NCBI GenBank assembly: GCA_011051855.1
Contig: DRKG01000268.1
Span: 1-5,385, forward strand
Direction: 5' to 3'
Source: a bacterium
Lineage (GTDB): Bacteria; Planctomycetota; UBA1135; UBA2386
DNA length: 5,385 bases
In this document: in pieces, positions 1-5,385 of the stretch
Position numbering within the stretch: the first letter of the stretch is position 1
How the letters are laid out: every line of letters starts with the position of its first letter
Program-made: the position numbers and the translations under genes
Notes under the pieces: model-generated
What the model was told of the DNA's origin: nothing
The model's database searches: none
Seen by the model: only the letters and a program-made list of their open reading frames with translations

Positions 1-341
1 CGCAACTCCGCCAGCCGCGATCGCACCGGTTTGCCGATCGGCACACACAGCTCGCGACGGCCCTGGCAGCAGTCTTCGCTCAAGAATCCCAGCAGCTCGC
101 GCATCGCCGGAACCTGGAGCGAGTAGATCAACTGACGGCCGTCGCGACGGGCGGCGATCAGGCCGGTGCCGGTGAGGTGCTTGAGGTGGAACGACAGGGT
201 CTGCGGCGCGATGTCGAGGTGCTCGGCGATGGCGCCTGCGGGCATGCCGTCGTCGCCGGCGCGCACCAGCAGGCGAAACACCCGCAGGCGCGCCTCCTGG
301 GCGAGCGCGGACAGGCGGGCGACGGCGGCTGAGAGTTCCAC
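1..341 (-). CDS. arsR: ArsR-family metalloregulator (arsenite-type), 3' end outside window
   Basis: A small winged-helix repressor; family members bind an operator as dimers and release it when a metal or metalloid binds. The frame is open from a GTG at 341-339 to the window edge (113 residues seen). The product begins VELSAAVARLSALAQEARL, an opening typical of ArsR proteins, which supports this start. The recognition helix lies near residues 46-55 (PQTLSFHLKH), followed by the wing at about 61-73 (LIAARRDGRQLIY). Cysteines 91, 92 and 99 form a CC-x6-C set after the wing; Acidithiobacillus ferrooxidans ArsR binds As(III) through a similar C-terminal cysteine trio, so arsenite or antimonite is the likely inducer (inference). 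No Shine-Dalgarno precedes the GTG, and a likely operator ends 2 nt upstream, suggesting autoregulation. Target genes would lie left of the window. The family is confident; the ligand less so. Confidence 0.9.
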   Translation of the reverse strand, partial: MELSAAVARLSALAQEARLRVFRLLVRAGDDGMPAGAIAEHLDIAPQTLSFHLKHLTGTGLIAARRDGRQLIYSLQVPAMRELLGFLSEDCCQGRRELCVPIGKPVRSRLAEL

Positions 342-343
342 AG

Positions 344-359
344 TTCGACAACTATCGAA
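344..359. promoter_or_regulatory. Probable ArsR operator (5-6-5 inverted repeat)
   Basis: The perfect inverted repeat TTCGA-caacta-TCGAA sits 2 nt upstream of the arsR start codon. ArsR-type repressors bind short inverted repeats of this kind over their own promoters, so autoregulation is the natural reading. On the minus strand the AT-rich stretch CATATTTCGATAGT overlaps it and could supply a -10 element, but no convincing -35 partner was found. The repeat is seen directly; binding is inferred. Confidence 0.6.
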
Positions 360-373
360 ATATGTGCCGGCGC

Positions 374-390
374 GCAAGCCAAGAGCTTGC
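374..390. repeat. Perfect inverted repeat, 6-bp arms (first of a back-to-back pair)
   Basis: The arms GCAAGC and GCTTGC flank a 5-nt loop (caaga). The repeat directly abuts a second inverted repeat at 391-406. It lies upstream of arsR on the minus strand, beyond the proposed operator. It could be a regulator site or a transcript hairpin. No T-run follows it on either strand, so it is not a standard terminator. Confidence 0.5.
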
Positions 391-406
391 GTACCGAACC
401 CGGTAC
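391..406. repeat. Perfect inverted repeat, 6-bp arms (second of a back-to-back pair)
   Basis: The arms GTACCG and CGGTAC flank a 4-nt loop (aacc). The repeat begins on the base after the previous repeat ends. On the plus strand it is followed by an A-rich run (AAAAAACAA), so on the minus strand the T-run comes before the hairpin, the wrong order for an intrinsic terminator. The function is unknown: a binding site for a second regulator, or a relic of an element boundary, are both possible. Confidence 0.5.
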
Positions 407-462
407 AAAAAACAACCTGTCGTCAGCCGGGTGCGTGCTTGCGGGCGTCCGTGCCTCCGCCG

Positions 463-672
463 CTACCCGGCAATCCACCGGGCGACCTCGCGCAGTCGGC
501 ACATGCCGTTCGCCTGCCGCATCTGCTCGGGGGTGCGCACGTCCGGTGCGAACAAGGCGGGACTGGCAGGATACTGGCGGACTGCGTCCGCGGGAACCAC
601 GCCGTTCACGGCGCCCCGAGCACATGGGAATCCACTCGTCGGGGGTGCGTCCGCGTAAGCTCCAGCGCGCAT
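463..672 (-). pseudogene. Possible C-terminal remnant of an unrecognised gene
   Basis: A minus-strand frame ends at a TAG (465-463). Its last 45 or so codons, from about position 600 down, read like a genuine protein tail: NGVVPADAVRQYPASP is followed further on by VRTPEQMRQANGMCRLREV and a WIAG end. Residue composition is balanced and most third positions are G or C. The frame stays open upstream, but beyond 671 it is antisense to the exonuclease domain of the large helicase gene, where its product becomes serine- and alanine-rich shadow sequence. A 69-residue reading from an ATG at 672-670 is possible, but no ribosome binding site precedes it, and it would overlap the helicase start by 2 bp. 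I do not recognise the family. The best reading is a gene whose 5' part was lost when the helicase segment arrived; a small intact gene or chance are the alternatives. Confidence 0.3.
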
Positions 673-1060
673 GTGGACCGAGGATCGCGGTATTGGGTTC
701 GACCTCGAGCTCGACGGCTGCCAGTCCTTGCTTGAGGTCGGAGCCATAGCCGGCAAGTGTGGGTACCGCAAGAAGCCGAAAGGCTCTGTTGCCGAAGCGC
801 TCGCGGGCCTCGACGCCTTTGCTGCCGACGCCGAGTTCGTCTTCGGCCACAACATCCTGTGGCACGACCTCCCGTGGATCGCGCGTCACGCACCAGCCCT
901 CGCGCTGCTGCAGAAGCCCGCGGTCGACACGCTCGTGCTGTCCGCCATCGCGTTCGCCGAGCATCCGTATCACAAGCTGCTGAAGGACTACAAGGTGGTC
1001 CGTGAGGCAGCCAACGACCCGGTCGCCGACGCGCGCATCGCCGCCCGACTGCTCCGCGAT
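671..1060 (+). other. Domain: DEDD-type 3'-5' exonuclease-like (residues 1-130)
   Basis: The RNase H-like DEDD motifs appear in order. Exo I is GFDLEL with D11 and E13, Exo II is FGHNILWHDLPW with D66, and Exo III is NDPVADAR with D120. All four carboxylates that bind the two catalytic metals are therefore present. The usual general base, a histidine five residues before the last aspartate (DEDDh) or a tyrosine four before it (DEDDy), is replaced: N115 and D116 occupy those places. Activity could be reduced, or the residue choice may be a family feature. The strand before DxE is short, since only ten residues precede D11. Confidence 0.75.
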
Positions 1061-4000
1061 GCCCGCGAGCGCCTCGGCGAAACCGCGAAGGCCAATCCGG
1101 TGTTCGGGCGTGTCGTCCGGTCGCTCGGAGAACGCGGTCTCGCCGCGATCGGCGCGACGGCCAGCGCTGGCTTCGCCGTCGCCTTCGCAGGCATCGCCGA
1201 ACCCGCCGCCGACCTCGACTCGGACTTCGTCGAGCTGCTCGCCGAACGCGCCTGCGCGACCGCCGTCGAAGCATTGCTGCCGCTGGCCGAGCAGTCGGAG
1301 GACGTATGTCTCGCGCTGCTGTTCGCCGTCGCATGGCTGCGGGTCGCGAGCACGCACGCGGCGACCTCGCCTTCGGTCGTCATGCCGTGGGTGCGGCACA
1401 AGCTGCCACGTGTCGCCGAATTGCTGCGCACGCTGCGCGACGCCCCTTGCCGGCGCGCGGTCTGCCGCTGGTGCCGGCAGGTGCACGATCCGGTCGCGCA
1501 ACTGCAGCGTTGGTTCCGCTACCCCGACTTCCGCAGCACGCCGACGCTGAAGGGCGACGGCCGCCCGGCTCAGCGCGCAATCGTGGAGGCCGGGTTTGCC
1601 GATCGTCCGCACCTGGCCCTGTTGCCGACCGGCGGCGGCAAGTCGCTGTGCTTCCAACTGCCGGCCATCCAACGTTACCTACGCCGCGGCTGCCTGACCG
1701 TTGTGATCTCGCCGCTGCAGGCGCTGATGCACGACCAGGTCGACAACTTCGTCAGCAAGACCAACGCCCAGTGCGCCGTGGCCCTGACCGGTCGGCTCAC
1801 GCCGCCCGAGCGCCGCGCCGCGCTCGACGCGGTGCGCATGGGCCGGGCCGGGCTTCTCTACGTGTCGCCGGAGCAACTGCGCAACCCGACCTTTCGGAAG
1901 GCGGTCGCGCTACGCGAGATCGGCGCGTGGGTCTTCGACGAAGCGCACTGTTTGTCGAAGTGGGGGCACGACTTCCGCCCCGACTATCTCTACGCGGCGC
2001 GCTTTGTGCGCGAGTTCAGTGAACACCAGGGCACACAGCCCGCGCCGATCGTCTGCGTCACCGCGACGGCCAGACCGGAAGTGCGGGACGAGATCCTCGC
2101 CCACTTTCGCAACGAGTTGGGGCAGGAACTTGAGGTGTTCGACGGCCACGCGCCGCGCGAGAACCTCACCCTGTGCGTCGAAAACGTCGCCGGTCAGGAC
2201 AAGGTCGCTCGCCTGCGCGAGCTGGTGGCCGAGCAACTGGCGACGGCTCCGACGGGCAGTGTTCTGGTCTACGCCGCGACGCGCGGCCGCGCCGAAAAGA
2301 CCGCCGGTCTGCTGCAGGCCTCTGGCATCGAGGCCGAGGCCTTCCACGCCGGTCTCGATGTCCCCACCAAGAAGGAGGTGCAGCAGCGCTTCCTCGACGG
2401 CACCACCCGGGTCGTCTGCGCCACCAACGCGTTCGGCATGGGGATCGACAAGCCCGACATCCGCCTCGTCGTGCACTTCGAGATTCCGGGTTCGCTCGAG
2501 GCCTACGTACAGGAAGTCGGGCGCGCCGGGCGCGACGGCCGGCCGGCCGACGCCGTTCTGCTGTTCGCGCCCGACGACATCGAGACCCAGTTCCGGCTGG
2601 CTTCGATGTCGCGCCTCGACCTGCGCGACCTGCGCGGCATCCTGCGCCGCATCCGCCGTCTGGCCCGCCCGGCGCGCGCGCCGGGCGGCGGCGCGAGCAC
2701 GGTGCGTGAGGCCGTCTGCACGACCGGCGAGATCCTGCGCGACGAGGCACTCACCGAGACCGTCGACCCGAGCGACCGCGGTGCCCCGACCCGCGTCGTG
2801 ACCGCCGTCGCCTGGCTTGAGCGCGGCAAGTTCCTGCGCCGCGACGAGAACGCGACGGCGGTGTTCCAGGGACGGCCGATTGTCAAGACGCTCGCCGAGG
2901 CGAAGCAGCGTATCCACAGCCTGCGCCTGCCGGAGAGGAAGGCGGCCGCCTGGCTCGCGATCCTGTCGCGCTTGATCAACGCCACCGCGGACGCGGGGTT
3001 CAGCTCGGACGACTTCCTCGGCCTGCCGGAAGTCCTGGGTGTGGTCGACGCGCACGCCGGCGCGGCTTCAGGGCGCGCGATCCTTCGCATCCTCATCGAG
3101 ATGCAGAAGGCTCGGCTGCTGTCGAGCGGAGTGCAGATGACCGCCTTCGTGCGCCACGGTGTCGCCGGGTCGTCGCGGTTGCGTTTCGAACGGGCGGCAG
3201 CGATGGAGTGGTCGATCCTCGATGTCCTGCGCGAGTCCGAACCCGACCCGGACGACCATCAGCACTATCCGCTGAGCCTGCGCATGCTGACGCAGAGACT
3301 CGCCAGAAGTGACGAGACCACGACTGTCGCCGAGGTGCAGCAGATCCTGGCCGCGATGGCGGACCGCGCCCAGCACGCGAATCAGCGTGCGCCGGGCGTG
3401 CGGCTTTGGTTCACGTCGGCCGAGCACTGTCGCGTCCAGGTGCAGGGCGGTTGGGACCAGATCCTCGATGGCGCCCGCCGTCGCCGTGCCGTCGCCGAGG
3501 TCTGTCTGCAGTCCCTGATCGACCTGCTGCCCGACGCCAAGGCGCGCGGCGGTTCGCTGCTCGTCCAGTTCTCGCTGGATCAGCTCCTGGCGGCGATGGA
3601 TCGGGATCTCGTCCTGCGCAGCGCGCCGTCGCCCGATCCGGCGACCGAGGTCGAGTACGCGCTGCTGTTCTTGCATCGCATCGAGGCCATCGTTCTGCAC
3701 AAGGGGCTTGCCGTGTTCCGCCAAGCGATGGTGCTACGCCTGCCGCCGGAAGAGAAACCGCGCCGCTTCACGCGCAACGATTTCCTCCCGCTCGGCCGGC
3801 ATCAGGACGAGCGTGTCGTCCAGATCCACGTCATGCACGAGTTCGCGCGCCGCATGGCGGAGACCGCGGCCGGCGGACTCGAGTTGCTCGACGACTACTT
3901 CTGTATGCCGCGCGATCAGTTCCTCGAGCGCTACTTCAAGCAACGGCTCGGTGAGCTGCAGCGCGCGACCGGACCGGAGTCATGGGGACGTATCGTCACG

Positions 4001-5385
4001 GGACTGAGCCGGGACCAGCGGCGCGTCGTGGAGGCCGGCGTTGACGAGTCGCTGCTCGTGCTGGCGGGCCCCGGCTCGGGAAAGACGCGTGTGGTCGTGC
4101 ATCGCTGCGCCTACCTGCTGCGCGTCAAGCGCGTGCCCGCTCGGGCCATCCTCGTGCTGTGCTTCAATCGCAGCGCTGCGGTCGAGCTGCGCGACCGCCT
4201 GCGGAAGCTCGTCGGTGAGGATGCGCGCGGTGTGCTGGTGCAGACCTACCACGGCATGGCGGCGCGCCTCGTCGGTCGCACGCCGGCCGACCTGATCGAC
4301 GCCGGCCGCGCGAAGGGCGATGTATTCGACGAGCTGATGAAGACAGCCGTCGGCCGGCTCGAGGCGGGCTCTGCCGATGAGAGGGAAGCCGACGGCGACG
4401 AGCTGCGCGATCGCCTGTTGGTGGGCTTCCGCTACATCCTGGTAGACGAGTATCAGGATATCGACGAACGGCAGTATCAGCTCGTGTCCGCGATTGCCGG
4501 GCGCACGCTGCGTGATGCCGACCGCAAGCTCTGCGTGCTTGCCGTCGGCGACGACGACCAGAACATCTATGAGTTCCGCCACGCCAGTGTCGAGTTCTTG
4601 CGCCGGTTCGAGGACGACTACGCGGCCAAGCGCGTACCGCTGGTCGAGAACTACCGGTCTACGGCGCACATTCTTACCGCTGCGAACCAGCTCATCGCGC
4701 TGAACCAGGATCGGTTGAAGCGGGATACGCCGATCCGCGTCAATGAGGCGCGCTGCAGCGATCCGCCAGGTGGTCCGTTCGCCGGATTGGATCGCGAAGG
4801 CGAGGGGCGGGTTCGGATCGTCGCGATCGAGACGCTCGCCGAGCAGGCGGGTGCCGTGCTCGGCGAACTGCGCCGCATCGAGGCGTGTGACCCGGACTTC
4901 GCGTGGGACCGGTGCGCCGTTCTCGGTTCGGAGCACAGGCTGCTCGACGCCGCCCGGGCAGCGCTCGAGCGCGCGTCGATTCCCGTCCGGCGTCGCGTCG
5001 CTCCGGAGCGGTCGTATTCCCTGTTCCGGCTACGCGAGGTGCAGGCGTTCCTCGACGCCGTGGCCGAGCACGGGACGGAAATCGACGCCGACGTTCTGCG
5101 CGTGGAACTGCAGCGCCTACGCGAGCAGTTTCCGCGCGAGGCCAACGTCGAGTTCGTTGCCGAGACCGTCAAGGCCTTCGTCGCGGACCAGGGTGAGCAC
5201 GCGTTGCCGACGGTTTCCGTGCGCGAGTTCTTTGGGGAACTACTGCAGGAGCAGAGACGCGATCGGACCGTCGGCTCCGGCGTCATGCTGAGCACCGTGC
5301 ACGGCAGCAAGGGCGCCGAGTACCACCACGTTGTCCTGCTCGATGGTGGCTGGCATCTGCGCGGCCGGGACTCGTTGGAGCAGAA
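671..5385 (+). CDS. Giant exonuclease-RecQ-UvrD fusion helicase, 3' end outside window
   Basis: One frame stays open for 1571 codons and runs off the right edge; I traced it through every domain without a stop or frameshift. It joins a DEDD 3'-5' exonuclease-like domain (1-130), a helical segment with a Cys/His cluster (131-277), a RecQ-type SF2 motor (278-650), an unassigned middle region (651-1110) and a UvrD-type SF1A motor (from 1111). Both motors keep Walker A, Walker B and arginine-finger-region motifs where visible, so both should hydrolyse ATP and move 3' to 5' on single-stranded DNA. The start is ATG 671, because an in-frame TAA lies at 656-658 and the DxE exonuclease motif is already at residues 11-13. 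No Shine-Dalgarno is visible. The protein is presumably cytoplasmic, with no signal peptide or membrane segment. A role in repair, recombination or defence is inference. Only UvrD motif VI and the C-terminus are missing. Confidence 0.93.
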   Translation, partial: MWTEDRGIGFDLELDGCQSLLEVGAIAGKCGYRKKPKGSVAEALAGLDAFAADAEFVFGHNILWHDLPWIARHAPALALLQKPAVDTLVLSAIAFAEHPYHKLLKDYKVVREAANDPVADARIAARLLRDARERLGETAKANPVFGRVVRSLGERGLAAIGATASAGFAVAFAGIAEPAADLDSDFVELLAERACATAVEALLPLAEQSEDVCLALLFAVAWLRVASTHAATSPSVVMPWVRHKLPRVAELLRTLRDAPCRRAVCRWCRQVHDPVAQLQRWFRYPDFRSTPTLKGDGRPAQRAIVEAGFADRPHLALLPTGGGKSLCFQLPAIQRYLRRGCLTVVISPLQALMHDQVDNFVSKTNAQCAVALTGRLTPPERRAALDAVRMGRAGLLYVSPEQLRNPTFRKAVALREIGAWVFDEAHCLSKWGHDFRPDYLYAARFVREFSEHQGTQPAPIVCVTATARPEVRDEILAHFRNELGQELEVFDGHAPRENLTLCVENVAGQDKVARLRELVAEQLATAPTGSVLVYAATRGRAEKTAGLLQASGIEAEAFHAGLDVPTKKEVQQRFLDGTTRVVCATNAFGMGIDKPDIRLVVHFEIPGSLEAYVQEVGRAGRDGRPADAVLLFAPDDIETQFRLASMSRLDLRDLRGILRRIRRLARPARAPGGGASTVREAVCTTGEILRDEALTETVDPSDRGAPTRVVTAVAWLERGKFLRRDENATAVFQGRPIVKTLAEAKQRIHSLRLPERKAAAWLAILSRLINATADAGFSSDDFLGLPEVLGVVDAHAGAASGRAILRILIEMQKARLLSSGVQMTAFVRHGVAGSSRLRFERAAAMEWSILDVLRESEPDPDDHQHYPLSLRMLTQRLARSDETTTVAEVQQILAAMADRAQHANQRAPGVRLWFTSAEHCRVQVQGGWDQILDGARRRRAVAEVCLQSLIDLLPDAKARGGSLLVQFSLDQLLAAMDRDLVLRSAPSPDPATEVEYALLFLHRIEAIVLHKGLAVFRQAMVLRLPPEEKPRRFTRNDFLPLGRHQDERVVQIHVMHEFARRMAETAAGGLELLDDYFCMPRDQFLERYFKQRLGELQRATGPESWGRIVTGLSRDQRRVVEAGVDESLLVLAGPGSGKTRVVVHRCAYLLRVKRVPARAILVLCFNRSAAVELRDRLRKLVGEDARGVLVQTYHGMAARLVGRTPADLIDAGRAKGDVFDELMKTAVGRLEAGSADEREADGDELRDRLLVGFRYILVDEYQDIDERQYQLVSAIAGRTLRDADRKLCVLAVGDDDQNIYEFRHASVEFLRRFEDDYAAKRVPLVENYRSTAHILTAANQLIALNQDRLKRDTPIRVNEARCSDPPGGPFAGLDREGEGRVRIVAIETLAEQAGAVLGELRRIEACDPDFAWDRCAVLGSEHRLLDAARAALERASIPVRRRVAPERSYSLFRLREVQAFLDAVAEHGTEIDADVLRVELQRLREQFPREANVEFVAETVKAFVADQGEHALPTVSVREFFGELLQEQRRDRTVGSGVMLSTVHGSKGAEYHHVVLLDGGWHLRGRDSLEQ
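1502..2620 (+). other. Domain: RecQ-type SF2 helicase motor (residues 278-650)
   Basis: The full RecQ motif series is visible. The Q-motif glutamine is Q301 (GRPAQ), and motif I is LLPTGGGKS with K324. Motif Ia is VVISPLQALMHDQV, and motif II is DEAH at 423-426, followed by the RecQ aromatic loop CLSKWGHDFRPDY (427-439). Motif III is VTATAR (463-468), motif V is AFGMGIDKPD (from 587) and motif VI is QEVGRAGRDG (614-623). The aromatic loop couples DNA binding to ATP hydrolysis and separates RecQ from other DEAH helicases. The four-cysteine zinc module that follows the motor in E. coli RecQ is not seen: only one cysteine (C683) occurs in the following stretch. A winged-helix-like segment (RVVTAVAWLERGKFLRR, 708-724) does follow. 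Confidence 0.95.
2621..4000 (+). other. Region: unassigned middle segment between the motors (residues 651-1110)
   Basis: About 460 residues separate the two helicase motors. The segment opens with basic, low-complexity linker sequence (RRIRRLARPARAPGGGAS), then a winged-helix-like stretch near 703-735. The remainder is predicted by eye to be mostly helical, with alternating charged and leucine-rich runs. Near its end, VVQIHVMHEFARRMAE and LLDDYFCMPRDQFLERYF look like an ordered helical module leading into the UvrD motor. I see no nuclease, zinc-finger or other catalytic signature in it. It most likely connects the motors and binds DNA, but that is inference. Confidence 0.5.
2665..2688. repeat. 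Perfect 24-bp GC palindrome inside the helicase gene
   Basis: Two 12-bp arms (CCGCCCGGCGCG and its complement) meet with no spacer and consist only of G and C. It encodes the linker ARPARAPGG at residues 665-673, directly after the RecQ motor. In mRNA it could form a strong stem that slows ribosomes between domains. In a gene this GC-rich, biased linker codons may also produce it by chance. Confidence 0.6.
4001..5385 (+). other. Domain: UvrD/PcrA-type SF1A helicase (residues 1111-1571, incomplete)
   Basis: The motifs of a UvrD-type motor run to the window edge. The Q-motif is GLSRDQRRVV with Q1116, and motif I is LAGPGSGKT with K1138. Motif Ia is VLCFNRSAA (around 1165), followed by QTYHGMAARL (from 1191). 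Motif II is VDEYQD (1259-1263 for DEYQD), and motif III is VGDDDQNIYEFR (1292-1303). Motif IV is VENYRST (around 1328), and motif V is STVHGSKGAEY (1541-1551). Motif VI lies beyond the window. About 210 residues separate motifs IV and V, which appears shorter than in UvrD or PcrA and suggests a reduced 2B subdomain. Family polarity is 3' to 5', the same as RecQ. Confidence 0.93.

Noticed and set aside
351..390. Sigma-70-like promoter for arsR on the minus strand (TTGGCT or TTGCGC with CATATT or GATAGT).
   Set aside because: No pairing gives both good hexamers and a 16-18 bp spacer, so the promoter was not listed as a feature.
391..412. A hairpin next to a homopolymer run, resembling an intrinsic terminator.
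   Set aside because: The A-run follows the hairpin on the plus strand, and on the minus strand the T-run precedes it. Neither order gives stem then U-tract.
158..1672. A 504-codon open frame on the minus strand, the longest closed frame in the window.
   Set aside because: Its product is Arg/Gly-rich and shows no motif. It lies antisense to both the exonuclease and the start of the RecQ motor and overlaps arsR in another frame. GC-rich genes commonly leave such antisense frames.
1910..3055. A 381-codon open frame on the minus strand.
   Set aside because: It is fully antisense to RecQ motifs II-VI, which are unmistakable on the plus strand. The product has shadow-type composition.
1..5385. 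CRISPR arrays, tRNA or rRNA genes, transposase genes, attachment sites.
   Set aside because: No regularly spaced repeats, cloverleaf, rRNA-like sequence, transposase motif or duplicated attachment sequence was seen.

Overview
The window is GC-rich throughout, and the codons of both clear genes end mostly in G or C. With the ArsR subtype present, this suggests a high-GC proteobacterium, probably beta or gamma. That placement is inference; no RNA gene or lineage marker is present.

Layout: (1) Positions 1-341, minus strand, hold the first 113 codons of an ArsR-family regulator with a cysteine set typical of arsenite sensing; the gene runs off the left edge. A 5-6-5 inverted repeat lies directly upstream of its start and is the likely operator. 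(2) Positions 342-670 carry no confident gene. They hold two back-to-back perfect inverted repeats (374-406) and a minus-strand open frame (463-672) whose last 45 or so codons look coding, possibly the tail of an older gene cut by an insertion. (3) Positions 671-5385, plus strand, are one uninterrupted open frame of at least 1571 codons that runs off the right edge.

The long frame encodes a giant DNA-processing enzyme. In order it has an N-terminal DEDD-type 3'-5' exonuclease-like domain (about residues 1-130), a helical segment ending in a Cys/His cluster (about 131-277), a RecQ-type SF2 helicase motor (about 278-650), a large middle region without a recognised fold (about 651-1110), and a UvrD/PcrA-type SF1A helicase (about 1111-1571, lacking only the final motif beyond the window). 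Exonuclease plus RecQ recalls the eukaryotic WRN protein; the added UvrD motor makes it a two-motor machine.

The two genes are divergent, about 330 bp apart. Nothing in the sequence links their functions. A plausible reading is that the helicase gene belongs to an accessory island placed beside an arsenic-resistance or other ArsR-controlled locus. A role in DNA repair or mobile-element defence is possible but not shown here.
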